A stretch of DNA of 64,000 nt from contig CM026398.1 in the NCBI GenBank assembly GCA_014843695.1, positions 46,909,920 through 46,973,919 of the forward strand. The letters run 5' to 3'. Positions 24,262-34,699 of this stretch are shown here, piece by piece; position 1 is the first letter of the stretch; each line of letters starts with the position of its first letter. Below the pieces are notes generated by a model that searched no databases, had not been told where the DNA came from, and worked only from the letters and a program-made list of their open reading frames with translations. A program made the position numbers and the translations under genes. Origin of the DNA: Archivesica marissinica. Taxonomy: Eukaryota; Mollusca; Bivalvia; Venerida; Vesicomyidae.

Positions 24262-24910
24262 GAAGCGTCCATACCACGTATCTGGGTTATTGGCGGTACT
24301 TACCCTGCAAACGTCCATGTCACATATCTGGGTTATTGGCGGTACTTACCCTGCAAGCGTCCTACCACGTATCTGGGTATTGGCGTTACTTACCCTGCAA
24401 GCGTCCATACCACGTATCTGGGTTATGGCGGTACTTACCCTGCAAGCGTCCATACCACGTATCTGGGTATTGGCGTACTTACCCGCAAGCGTCCATACCA
24501 GTATCTGGGTTATTGGCGGACTTACCCTGCAAGCGTCCATAGCACATATCTGGGTTATTGGCGGTACTTACCCTGCAAGCGTCCATGTCACATATCTGGG
24601 TTATTGGCGGTACTTACCCTGCAAACGTCCATGTCACATATGGGTTATTGGCGGTACTTACCCTGCAAGCGTCCATACCACGTATCTGGGTTATTGGCGG
24701 TACTTACCCTGCAAGCGTCCATGTCACGTATCTGGGTTATTGGCGGTACTTACCCTGCAAGCGTCCATGTCACATATCTGGGTTATTGGCGGTACTTACC
24801 CTGCAAGCGTCCATACCACGTATCTGGGTTATTGGCGGTACTTACCATGCAAGCGTCCATGTCACATATCTGGGTTATTGGCGGCACTTACCTTGCAAGC
24901 GTCCATGCCA
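24262..24910 (-). repeat. 46-bp array made from an exon end plus 5' splice site
   Basis: About 14 copies. On the minus strand each reads CATGGACGCTTGCAGGGTAA then GTACCGCCAATAACCCAG. The true exon end reads CATGGACGCTTGCAAGGTAA then GTGCCGCCAATAACCCAG, so each unit carries about 19 exonic bases and a strong GTAAGT donor. The array starts at the real donor (24892) and extends into the intron. Confidence 0.93.
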
Positions 24911-25046
24911 CTGCTTATGTATCCTGCACATAGAACGCTGTCGTTAAGCGTGGGTTTATCCGAGTACATGATTCTACATGCGTCCAGTCCGATAATCTTA
25001 ATCTTCAAATGTCTAAGAAACTTTGGTGTCACAGTCGTAAAGTAAT
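24892..25046 (-). CDS. Exon: protease part with S1-pocket Asp
   Basis: A 155-nt exon (phase 1 to 0), acceptor tttttcag, donor GCAAG/GTAAGT. It encodes TPKFLRHLKIKIIGLDACR, the Cys168-Cys182 pair (LDACR and VLCAGY) and GMDACK just before the serine exon. The Asp in MDACK aligns with Asp189 and predicts cleavage after Lys or Arg. The final 19 exon bases plus the donor are repeated about 14 times in the adjoining 46-bp array, so this exon end is a splice-site minisatellite seed. Confidence 0.95.
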
Positions 25047-25206
25047 CTGAAAAACAAAAGAGGAAGTTGCGTATACAGAATCCATAGGCTACATTTCAAA
25101 TGTTCTAAGCGTGTGTGCAACCATTCAAGTGTTGTGTTGCATATTCAGAATACATAGGTCATATACGTGTCTACATTTCAAATGTTCTGAACGTGTGTGC
25201 AACCAT

Positions 25207-25545
25207 TCAAGTGGTTACATGCCGTGGCCGAGTGATTACACGCCGTGGCCGAGTGGTTACACGCCGTGGCCGAGTGGTTACACGCCGTGGTCGAGTGGTT
25301 ACACGCCGTGGTTACAGTGGTTGATTCCAAATCACTTCTGTCCACTGTATGTTGAAATTCCATTAGGGGCGTCACATTATTCCCCGCAGGAAACCAATTC
25401 AGCTGACTTACAGAAGCTCAGTGGTTCTACCCGGGTACCAGGTCGTGTCCGAAATACTGCTCAGCTGATTTATCTCCACCACCAACATAGTCGCCATATG
25501 GTCTAAGATGTCGGCGTGATGTAAAGCACCCCAACTCGCAAAAAC
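25207..25545 (+). mobile_element. SINE-D copy 7 with amplified A box
   Basis: The body is typical (CAGTGGTTCTACCCGGGTAC, ATAGTCGCCATATGGTC). Upstream, the pol III A-box segment GTGGCCGAGTGGTTACACGC is repeated about five times in tandem (25207-25320). Confidence 0.8.
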
Positions 25546-25915
25546 AAACACATGCAAATGATATTAGAATGTCGTTCAAAACATTTCGAGCATCAAGCTT
25601 CATACGACAAGACAACTTTTTAAAGCCTTCATATTCTGAAATACTCTTCACAATTTCGGTTTGGTATACGGGACTATGACAAGATTACGTTTAGGCCATT
25701 ACGCGTGAGTGAATGTAGTCATGCATAATTGATGTAATAGAGCACTTAACACGATTAGGGAACTATGTGTCCTTAATAAACCTCATGTTACTCATTCTCA
25801 CTCGTCACTCGCGCTCTACCAAGTAGGCAGTAGGTATGTGGCTATGTGATTGTGTAATGCAGCGCTGCACTTAACAAATACAGACAATGAATTATGTTAT
25901 GTAATTGAATTCAAA

Positions 25916-26440
25916 TACCTTTATCAAAGAGTATAGATTACAATCTAAAAGCTCCCGCATTGATAATGTTTGGCTAGTTCAGAAAAATAGTCGATGAATG
26001 GTATCTTACAACATTTATTTTTGCAAGCTTGTAAAAGTATAGTTATAATAGACAATGTCACGCTTACTTCTATATAGATGACAACAATGCAGAGAAAACC
26101 ACGTATTTTATTTCAAATACCTTATCCGAGATTTGTATTACATTCTAAAGGCTCCCGCATTGTCTACGTCCCCGCTAGGGGTTCGACATTAGCGGATGAT
26201 AGATAGATATTGCTTGAATAGTTCAGAAAAATAGTCGACGAATGGTATCTTACAAAATTTGTTTTTTGCAAGCTTGTAAAATTATAGTTGTTCACATAGA
26301 CGATGTCACGCTTACTTCTAGATGACAACAATGCAGAGCAAACCACGTTTCGTTTGGATGTACATGTATATCGGGCCGAAGAAGCTACGAGCAAAACCGC
26401 TGAGAATAGAACTAGCCTACCTGTGTGACAACTACCAGAT
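25916..26440 (+). repeat. Local tandem duplications next to the catalytic-Asp exon
   Basis: A roughly 200-bp segment (GCTCCCGCATTG, GTTCAGAAAAATAGTCGA) at 25916-26118 recurs at 26119-26340. A roughly 108-bp segment starting GATGACAACAAT at 26329 recurs at 26437 and runs into the exon donor. Confidence 0.7.
26160..26202 (-). mobile_element. SINE-E tail fragment
   Basis: CTACGTCCCCGCTAGGGGTT then CGACATTAGCGG resembles the reverse of the SINE-E 3' end. It sits inside the second copy of a local tandem duplication. Confidence 0.45.
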
Positions 26441-26516
26441 GACAACAATACGGTGAAAAGACGTTTCGTTCGGAGATATTTCGGCCGGATGAGGCTGCGA
26501 ACAGAACAAAACTAAC

Positions 26517-26782
26517 CGTTCATATCCGAAACTCCAAAACCAGTCACATAACAAAGATCTGACGGCGAAAACTGCTTCCTGTCCCAGGGAAGACATATAG
26601 GACTGACGTCTTCATTGAAGTCTAGAGGGCGTTGTAAACGAAGCAGAGCAATATCCGCATTAAAAATGTAATCATTGTCCGGATGGACGAGAACTTCGGA
26701 TACATAGCGAATATGTCTCAATGCATCGTTGATATCATTCACTCCAGCAATAATCGACAGTATTTGTGGGTTCTTTACCATG
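26517..26782 (-). CDS. Exon: protease central part with catalytic Asp
   Basis: A 266-nt exon (phase 2 to 1). The acceptor is ataatttcag. The donor is AACG/GTTAGT, slightly off consensus. It supplies HPDNDYIFNADIALLRL with the catalytic aspartate, VSPICLP with the cysteine that pairs with the linker, and DLCYVTGFG (Cys136 and the Gly-Trp/Phe-Gly strand). Join to the previous exon: HCVKD then MVKNPQ. The sequence around the donor appears partly duplicated at 26.33-26.44 kb, where the equivalent position reads CACAG/GTAGGC. Confidence 0.95.
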
Positions 26783-26816
26783 CTGAAATTATATTTGAAA
26801 ATGTCTACTGAATATT

Positions 26817-27225
26817 TATTTTATTCTTTATTTCAGTCTCATCAATGTACAGCATATAACAAACATAGAATATAGTTTACATATTAAAAAGTACATTGCC
26901 ACTCAATTCAGAGTTACAAGAGACTATGTATATATACATCATTCATCTATAACATATTGCACTACTATAGTATATACATGTACATGTGATAACTACATGT
27001 GTGAGATAAAGCTGAAAAGCAGTCGCTAATTGAAATTTAAATGTAATGGAATGAAAAATACTGAACGCAAAATAAGCACTACTGCGCAAACTAAAATATG
27101 TTTTAAAAGATCAAATACCAATTCCAATCAGATTGGGATTAGCCTAATTAGCAAATGCTTTTCAGGTGTAATACAATATGAAGACGACATATAGACATTA
27201 TTTACAAAGATAAGATGTACGTTGT
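26817..27225 (-). mobile_element. Interspersed repeat 'G', copy 2 (3' end near catalytic-Asp exon acceptor)
   Basis: Same element and orientation as 12556-12960. Its minus-strand 3' end with AATAAA motifs lies about 35 bp upstream of the exon at 26517-26782, so the branch point must lie in a very short remaining stretch or inside the repeat. Confidence 0.7.
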
Positions 27226-27239
27226 TGTAAAATAATAAA

Positions 27240-27812
27240 ACAGGTTTTGGCAGCTAATCTAATAATGGGTGCATTTGTGAATATGAACTTAAGTTGTTCT
27301 TATTAACAAGTAGACATATTAACAAAACCAGGTTGTATAAGTTGAGCTCTATCAAATAATATGTTTCTTAATGTAATGCCTACACATGTTTGTGTATATT
27401 ACATTTCAGTACAAGCAACTAAATTCAACATCCTCTTCTACATTACAACTATATACGCCTAAACCTAAGGTGGAAATATTCCGTAATACTTTTGTTTATT
27501 CAGGTTCTTCCATTTGGAATTCACTACCTCATTATATTCAAAATTCCAACTCACTCAATATATTTAAGCGTAACATAACATATTGTATTAGACATTAAAT
27601 GGTACAAAACACATCTATAGCCAACACAATTAACATCATATGTAGGCCTAAAGTGCAAAGACAATTTACAGAGAAGTTTAAATACTATTGTGTTCTCCCA
27701 TATTTTCTATTGTTAAATAAAACTCTAAGATGGAATAAAGCCAACAGAAACATAGAAATCTGGTATATGTATATTTCATATAATAAAGTCTTTATTATTA
27801 TTATTATTATGT
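27240..27812 (+). mobile_element. LINE 3' end with (ATT)n tail
   Basis: The plus strand holds the C-terminal tail of a LINE ORF2 (EIFRNTFVYSGSSIWNSLPH, then YIQNSNSLNIFKRNI). A 3' untranslated part follows and ends in AATAAAGTC and a TTATTATT microsatellite, as CR1-like LINEs end. A similar ACTTTATTATTATT tract at 23.84-23.87 kb may be another tail. Confidence 0.7.
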
Positions 27813-27885
27813 ATTACAACAAACTGACACGAGTGAACGGAGGCGCCATACACTTCAATATAATATGATGTACTGGGATGACTTT

Positions 27886-28104
27886 GTGTGTGTTGCGTTT
27901 ATTTATCGTCGCTACCGGTTGCCCATATGAGCGATGCCTCCTGAAGAGATTAGTCATTTTAGATTTTTGGAGGATAGTGCAATGATATAGACAGAGACCC
28001 ATTCCAGAGTCTCCTCTGATTCTTTTACGTGCACGGTGTACAGCACCGACACGATACCTCGGTTTAAAGTCCCATCTGAAAGACTGTTAATTTTATTAGG
28101 GCAA
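27886..28104 (-). mobile_element. SINE-A copy 6, head missing
   Basis: Reverse orientation. The body and tail are intact and the copy stops at TTAATTTTATTAGGG, before the tRNA part. It lies in the intron between the His and Asp exons. Confidence 0.85.
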
Positions 28105-28259
28105 ATAGTAATATCAATTATTTCCTGAATAATATATATGCATTCAAGAAACCGGAAACAGGCTTAACGAACTCAACGTGACGCCGGATGTAGTACTATT
28201 TGGTCTCCTGCGCATGTTACCATCACGTGGAAAACACATCTATTAATAAATCTACTCAC

Positions 28260-28431
28260 TCCTTCACACAATGTCCTGCAGTGACGATCCACAGTCTGTC
28301 TATGATTGTTCCGCCACAGATGACGTTGTTCCCAGACCTCAATGCAACAGTCCAGGGCCACTCGCCTTTACTAGACACAGAACCACCAATTATTCTCTTT
28401 TTTCGAATCGTTTTTGGTTTGGTACCGCATC
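28260..28431 (-). CDS. Exon: protease linker, activation site and catalytic His
   Basis: The exon runs phase 1 to 2 (acceptor ccatag, donor AAGGA/GTGAGT). It begins with the linker cysteine (CGTKPKT) that would pair with the Cys in SPICLP of the next exon and keep heavy and light chains joined. The activation site is IRKKR before IIGG. R-x-K/R-R suits furin-type convertases, unlike a site cut only by another trypsin. The mature N-terminus IIGGSVSSKGEWPWTVAL is typical of S1 proteases. ICGGTIIDRLWIVTAGHC holds the Cys42-Cys58 pair and the catalytic histidine (chymotrypsin numbering). Confidence 0.96.
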
Positions 28432-28528
28432 CTATGGAAGCCGAACAGTAATATATATAGAGTATGTAAGAACGCAGTTATGCATGTGCTCCATGAAATA
28501 GCATGACTTAAACAAATTGAGAATATGT

Positions 28529-28865
28529 ATGGGGCGCCGTTTTGCTATTTATTCGTTATGTATGGTTATCCATAATTCGAATTTTGGATATCCATAATTT
28601 GATGTATGCTATTTATTCGTTTTGCTATTTATTCAGCATTTATGGATATCCATAAATCGATTTTGGTTATCAAAAAATCAAATCATTGATATCCAATAAA
28701 CGAACTATGAATATCCAATAATTAAAAGGAATTATGGATATCCAAAAATCGATGTATGGATATCCAATAATATATTTATTGATATCTAATAATCTAGTTA
28801 TGGATATCCAAAAATCGAATTATTGATAGCCATAAATGCTGAATAAATAGCAAAACGGCGTCCCA
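28529..28865. mobile_element. MITE rich in GGATATCC motifs
   Basis: The ends are ATGGGGCGCCGTTTTGC and GCAAAACGGCGTCCCAT, an inverted repeat extending through GAATAAATAG. The interior is a series of GGATATCCATAA/AAAATCGA units. The acceptor of the catalytic-His exon lies about 95 bp away. A second copy is at 21.26-21.55 kb. Confidence 0.75.
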
Positions 28866-29080
28866 TAAATATTAGGTTACTGTCTTATAAAGTTTAGTTT
28901 ATTAGGCGACTAATAATAAAGCAAAGTTTATTGGGCAGGCAGTTTTTGACAATTTTTGACCATGCAAAGACGTTTGCAGTCTTGACAAATGGTTTCGGTT
29001 CAAAAACCATTTTGATAGTGGATGGCCAGGGCAAGTTGGATCACGGTGCAGGTTGGAACAAACCTACACCATAGTCTTGA

Positions 29081-29264
29081 CACTATACACACAACTTGCT
29101 TAGGTCATATCCAAACATGTTTTAAACACTATACACACAAATTGCTTAGGTCATATCCAAACATGTTTTAAACACTATACACACAAATTGCTTATGTCAT
29201 ATCCAAACATGTTTTAAACACTATACACACAACTTGCTTAGGTCATATCCAAACATGTTTTAAA
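29081..29264 (+). repeat. 46-bp tandem array, 4 copies
   Basis: Unit starts CACTATACACACAAATTGCT and includes CATATCCAAACATGTTTTAA. Confidence 0.95.
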
Positions 29265-29440
29265 ATGACACCCATCACTATCAGAGCATCTGAGTTTCAA
29301 GTATGCTTACTTTTTAATTAATTTATTCATGTCACAGTATCGTATTATTGTATTGGTGATATATAAGCCCATTGGGCCAGGTGTTGAATGGTAATTGTTG
29401 TTAATATGCTTTTGTTAATATACACATGTCACAATAATAA

Positions 29441-29712
29441 TGTGTGTGTGTATTACGTTTATTTATCGTCGCTACCGGTTGCCCATATGAGCGACGCCTC
29501 CTGAAGAGATTAGTAATTTTAGATTTTTGGAGGATAGTGCAATGATACAGACAGAGACCCATTCCAGAGCCTCCTATGGTTCGTTTACGTGTACGGTGTA
29601 AAGCACCGACACGAGACCTCGGCTTAACGTCCCATCTGAAAGACAGTTAATTTTATTAGGGTCAGACGGGGGATCCCTGGATTACCAGTGGTTACCACTG
29701 GACTACAGATCC
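29441..29712 (-). mobile_element. SINE-A copy 7 with target-site duplication
   Basis: Near full length, reverse orientation. GTCACAATAATAA flanks it on both sides (29428-29440 and 29713-29725), direct evidence of retroposition. Confidence 0.92.
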
Positions 29713-29725
29713 GTCACAATAATAA

Positions 29726-30139
29726 ATCATTTACTTATATGGCGTGTCAAAATGTTCTTAGCAAAACATATACAAATACAATTGTGATTTTGAACTATCT
29801 GTCCAGACCCCAGAGTTGATTTGTATTTGAAATTGCTTCATTTCTATCAAACCTGGTATGCGTTTTTATGCAATTAGCATTCCCACTGTATGTTTTTAAT
29901 TTAACTGTGACGTGTTGAGTTTTAAATAGATAAATCGTTCATATATGAAAATCCCAATTCCCTTATCACAGAAGAAAAGGTGGAGACCACGACCGTTACA
30001 ACAGACAATTAGAACAATCAATCAATCAATCAATATAATTTTACGATAACAACAACGACGAGTATTATAGTTCATTGCGTAAAACATCACATCATGAACT
30101 ATTATGTTTTTATTTTATAGATTTAATGCGTAAACATCT
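29726..30139. other. Intron sequence, nothing recognised
   Basis: A short (CAAT)n run near 30.02 kb is the only notable feature. Confidence 0.55.
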
Positions 30140-30330
30140 ATACGATTTGGAATCGAACGGTCCCGGGTTCGATACTCGGGCAGGCCACGTGTGTAGTGTC
30201 ATTGAGCAAGGCACCTCACACATTGCTTAGTACTGGTTAATCGCTTAGGTCGGCGAAGCCTGCCCAGGAAAACACGTCTAAGACCCCGCGATGGGTTTGA
30301 CATTAATGGAACATGTATACATACATAGAG
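30140..30330 (+). mobile_element. SINE-E copy 2
   Basis: Plus strand: GGTCCCGGGTTCGATACTCG, GTGTAGTGTCATTGAGCAAG, TTAGTACTGGTTAATCGC, tail TTTGACATTAATGGAACATG then TATACATACATA. Confidence 0.8.
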
Positions 30331-30705
30331 CACATACAATAATGTCACAGTGTAGTGGATACACAAAACTAATTACCGAGATACACTATATATACATACA
30401 ATATGTCCATCGCCAATAAACATAGCAAACTATCATAACATATGCCTTGGTGAGGCTCGATAAATTACTCAAGTATGAGTTATTGCCGTTTAATATCACA
30501 ATTTACCTGACAGTATGCTTGGCCATTATTTACACCTGATTTATAGTGCAATTTCATCGTTTAATTTATTGAGGTGTTCATGGTAGTCATTGTATATTGA
30601 ATTCATTATTCAAATAAAAGTTCCGCTTAAATTCATTAAGTATTATGGTGTATTAATGTCACAAGGGATTTATTGACCACGTAACATGATGCGTGAAGCC
30701 ATATG

Positions 30706-30995
30706 CCACCCCCTATCACAACGTACACTGTGTACATGATATATACATGATAAATGTATCTATGTCACCCCCTATCACAACGTACAATGTGTACATGATA
30801 TATACATGATAAATGTATCTATGCCACCCCCTATCACAACGTACAATGTGTACATGATATATACATGATAAATGTATCTATGTCATCCCCTATCACAACG
30901 TACACTGTGTACATGATATATACATGATAAATGTACCTATGTCACCCCATATCACAGCGCACAATGTGTACATGATGTATACATGATGAATTTGC
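30706..30995 (+). repeat. About 60-bp tandem array, 5 copies
   Basis: The unit contains CACCCCCTATCACAACGTAC and GTGTACATGATATATACATG. Confidence 0.93.
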
Positions 30996-31318
30996 CGAAG
31001 CACCAACGATTATGTACTCAATACAATATGAATATTTCATTTCCTCTTAATATGCCATAAATATACTGATCTAAGACATAACTATTTGAAACTATGCTAC
31101 TATACCTGGCCTACATTACAAATACTGACCAACCTTTTAACAGTCGAATCAAAGCCATTATTATTAAAATTGTCTAAATGTATTTACTTTGCAAATTTGA
31201 TAAGAAAATAACTTGTTTGCACAATTAAAATAACTTGTATTTGTTAAAAGCTTCTCTGTAAATCCATGACTTTGGAATAATGTGTATTTGCTATAAGGAA
31301 AGTATGTGTTTTATGCAA

Positions 31319-31627
31319 TAAATGTATTGCAGTCACTTACTTATTAATATATACATTGAACATGTAGCATACACAGACAGAGCTACACCGGCTATAAATG
31401 TATTGCAAACACTTACATATTAATATATACATTGAACATGTAGCATACACAGACAGAGCTACATCGGCTATAAATGTATTGCAAACACTTACGTATTAAT
31501 ATATACATTGAACATGTAGCATACACAGACAGAGCTACACCGGCTATAAATGTATTGCAAACACTTACGTATTAATATATACATTGAACATGTAACACAT
31601 ACACAGACAGAGCTACACCGGCTATAA
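31319..31627 (+). repeat. 76-bp tandem array, 4 copies
   Basis: The unit contains AAATGTATTGCAAACACTTA and CAGACAGAGCTACACCGGCT. Confidence 0.95.
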
Positions 31628-31659
31628 AACAGGGACGTTTCTAGTTTTGTTGATTAACA

Positions 31660-31880
31660 GACGGATCTGTAGTCCAGTGGTAACACGCTGGACTGGTAAT
31701 CCAGGGATCGCAGGTGCTGTACACCGTGCACGTAAAAGAACCAGAGGAGACCCTGGCCCTGGAATGGGTCTCTGTCTGTATCATTGCACTATCCTCCAAA
31801 ATCTAAAATGACTAATCTCTTCAGGAGACGTAGCTCATATGGGCAACCGGTAGCGACGATAAATAAACGTAAAACACACA
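31660..31880 (+). mobile_element. SINE-A copy 8, internal deletion
   Basis: The tRNA-like head is intact up to the B box (GGATCGCAGGT) and then jumps to GCTGTACACCGTGCACG, losing the TTAACAGTC-GGTCTCG segment. The tail is complete. Confidence 0.85.
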
Positions 31881-32374
31881 ACATTTTGTTGAGTATACAT
31901 CATCGAACACTCTTAGTTTCTCTGAACAGTTTGCTTATTTAATGTCTCATAATGATATTGCTAAATTATGTGCAAAACATGCAATAGCATTTTAATGGAA
32001 AGACGTAATATTTTATATAAAACCTGAATCATGCATATAGAAATCAAACAGCTTTATAATACTATTACGATTTAACTTGTGTATACATATATGTAAATGC
32101 AACATTATAACCTGGGATGTTAGTTTTAATGTTTTATAAATCTGTATTTTAAATTGAATTTAAAGTAAGTTTTAAGATGCTGTTATATTATATCTTAGAT
32201 TGTCTCTTATAACTCAAACATGAGTGGTTTTGTGCTGTGTCAATATGTTGTGTATGCTTGTACAAAAATGAGACGTTAATAAGCATTTATCTATCTATAT
32301 AACCTGGAGTATCCGTAGTGTAGGGTAATGAGGCCAACTCGTAACTGATGGGTAGGGGTTATGATTTGTGGTGT
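31881..32374. other. AT-rich intron sequence, nothing recognised
   Basis: No coding or repeat signal found by eye. Confidence 0.55.
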
Positions 32375-32583
32375 ATGCAACTTTACTTTAGCTCGATTGC
32401 GAAACAAGTCCTTACAACATTCGTTTAATCGCACTTGAGAACTCATTCCTGATGGAATCCATCGACATGAATGAGAGAGAAGAGGAAGTGTGTTGCAACA
32501 GGACACATTTGTAACGGCTACAGCTTGGCGTGAACTCCGGTCCTCTCACCTCTGACCGCGATACGACTGTGCTATCGTGAATT
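32375..32583 (-). mobile_element. SINE-B copy 4
   Basis: Diverged copy in reverse orientation directly before the 31-bp array, which itself resembles part of SINE-B. Confidence 0.8.
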
Positions 32584-32616
32584 TGAGCACCGCCCAAAAC
32601 TCCGTGATAGTATCCT

Positions 32617-34262
32617 TTTGAATCCACATTGCTTCTTCTCCCTTTCTCTCAAATCCACATTGTTTCTTCGCCCTTCCTGTCAAATCCACATTGCTTCTTC
32701 TCCCTTCCTCTCAAATCCATATTGTTTCTTCGCCCTTCCTCTGAAATCCATATTGCTTCTTCTCCCTTCCACTCAAATCCATATTGCTTCTTCTCCCTTC
32801 CTCTGAAATCCACATTGTTTCTTCTCCCTTCCTCTGAAATCCATATTGTTTCTTCTCCCTTCCTCTCAAATCCACATTGTTTCTTCTGCCTTCCTCTGAA
32901 ATCCTCATTGCTTCTTCTCCCTTCCTCTGAAATCCACATTCTTTCTTCTCCCTTCCTCTGAATTCCACATTGTTTCTTCGCCCTTCCTCTGAAATCAACA
33001 TTGTTTCTTCTCCCTTCCTCTGAAATCCACATTGTTTCTTCTCCCTTCCTCTGAAATCCACATTGTTTCATCTCCCTTCCTCTGAAATCCACATTGTTTC
33101 GTCTCCCTTCCTCTGAAATCCACATTGCTTCTTCTCCCTTCCTCTGAAATCCACATTGTTTCTTCTCCCTTCCTCTGAAATCCACATTGTTTCTTCTCCC
33201 TTCCTCTGAAATCCACATTGTTTCTTCTCCCTTCCTCTGAAATCCACATTGCTTCTTCTCCCTTCCTCTCAAATCCACATTGTTTCTTATCGCTTCCTCT
33301 CAAATCCACATTGCTTCTTCTCTATTCCTCTGAAATCCACATTGCTTCTTATCTCTTACTCTCAAATCCACATTGCTTCTTCTCCCTTCCTCTCAAATCC
33401 ACATTGCTTCTTCTCTATTCCTCTCAAATCCACATTGCTTCTTCTCTATTCCTCTCAAATCCACATTGCCTATTCTCCCTTCCTCTCAAATCCACATTGC
33501 TTCTTATCCCTTCCTCTCAAATCCACATTGCTTCTTCTCTATTCCTCTGAAATCCACATTGCTTCTTATCTCTTACTCTCAAATCCACATTGCTTCTTCT
33601 CCCTTCCTCTCAAATCCACATTGCTTCTTCTCTATTCCTCTCAAATCCACATTGCTTCTTCTCTATTCCTCTCAAATCCACATTGCTTCTTCTCCCTTCC
33701 TCTCAAATCCACATTGCTTCTTCTTTATTCCTCTCAAATCCACATTGCTTCTTCTCTATTCCTCGCAAATCCATATTGTTTCTTCTCTATTCCTCTCAAA
33801 TCCACATTGCTTCGTATCTCTTCCTCTGAAATACACATTGCTTCTCATCGCTTCCTCTCAAATACACATTGATTCTTATCCCTTCCTCTCAAATCCACAT
33901 TGCTTCTTCTCCCTTCCTTTCAAATCCACATTGCTTCTTATGCCTTCCTCTCAAATCCACATTGCTTCTTCTCTATTCATCTCAAATCCACATTGCTTCT
34001 TATCATTCTCTCTCAAATCCACAATGCTTCTTCTCCCTTCCTCTCAACTCCACATTGCTTCTTATCTCTTCCTCTGAAATACACATTGCTTCTTATCGCT
34101 TCCTCTCAAATACACATTGTTACTTCTCCCTTCCTTTCAAATCCACATTGCTTCTTATGCCTTCCTCTCAAATCCACATTGCTTCTTCTCTATTCCTCTC
34201 AAATCCACATTGCTTCTTCTCCCTTCCTCTGAAATCCACATTGCTTCTTCTCCTTTCCTCAT
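32617..34262 (+). repeat. 31-bp tandem array, about 53 copies, SINE-B-like unit
   Basis: The unit AAATCCACATTGCTTCTTCT then CCCTTCCTCTC resembles the SINE-B segment AAATTCCACGTTGCCTCTTC then TCTCTCCCTCG, and the following part of SINE-B continues at the right edge. Long frames on both strands are repeat artefacts. Confidence 0.93.
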
Positions 34263-34312
34263 AGCGATGGATACCACCATGAATGTGGTAGCGAGAGCAA
34301 TTAGTCTAAACT
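34235..34312 (+). mobile_element. SINE-B remnant at the right edge of the 31-bp array
   Basis: TTGCTTCTTCTCCTTTCCTC, then GCGATGGATACCACCATGAATG and GCGAGAGCAATTAG align in order with the SINE-B body. The array unit matches the segment just before this point. Confidence 0.65.
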
Positions 34313-34549
34313 ATGTACTCAATCTATCTAAGCAGTAATATCTCTCCAAAATTGAAAGGGGAATTGTATTAAATCATATATTGAATGAAGCGTGCAAATT
34401 GTCGTGTTACGCTACCTGGGGACATCGAATATCACAGGCTACAGCTGGTTTTAATGTAAGTATTTAATGTTTTTATGTATGTAATAACTACACCTGAATT
34501 CATCCTGTAACTTGTATAACTTGAACACACATTATTATTACATGACTCG

Positions 34550-34691
34550 GCGTCTGGTCTTAATAAAATTAACAGTCTTTCAGATGGTACTTTAAACCAA
34601 GGTCTCGTGCCGGTGCTTTACACCGTGCATGTAAAAGAAGGCGTCGCTCATACCGGGCAACCGGTAGCGACGATAAATAAACGTAAAAAAT
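34550..34691 (+). mobile_element. SINE-A copy 9, truncated and deleted
   Basis: Body fragment (TTAACAGTCTTTCAGATGG) joined to the tail (GGCGTCGCTCATACCGGG) with the middle missing. It directly precedes the 49-bp splice-site array. Confidence 0.8.
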
Positions 34692-34699
34692 AACTAATA

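Noticed and set aside
32649..33278. 209-codon charged frame (repeated RRNNVDFRG-type units)
   Set aside because: Translation of the 31-bp array; neighbouring frames are equally open because of unit variants.
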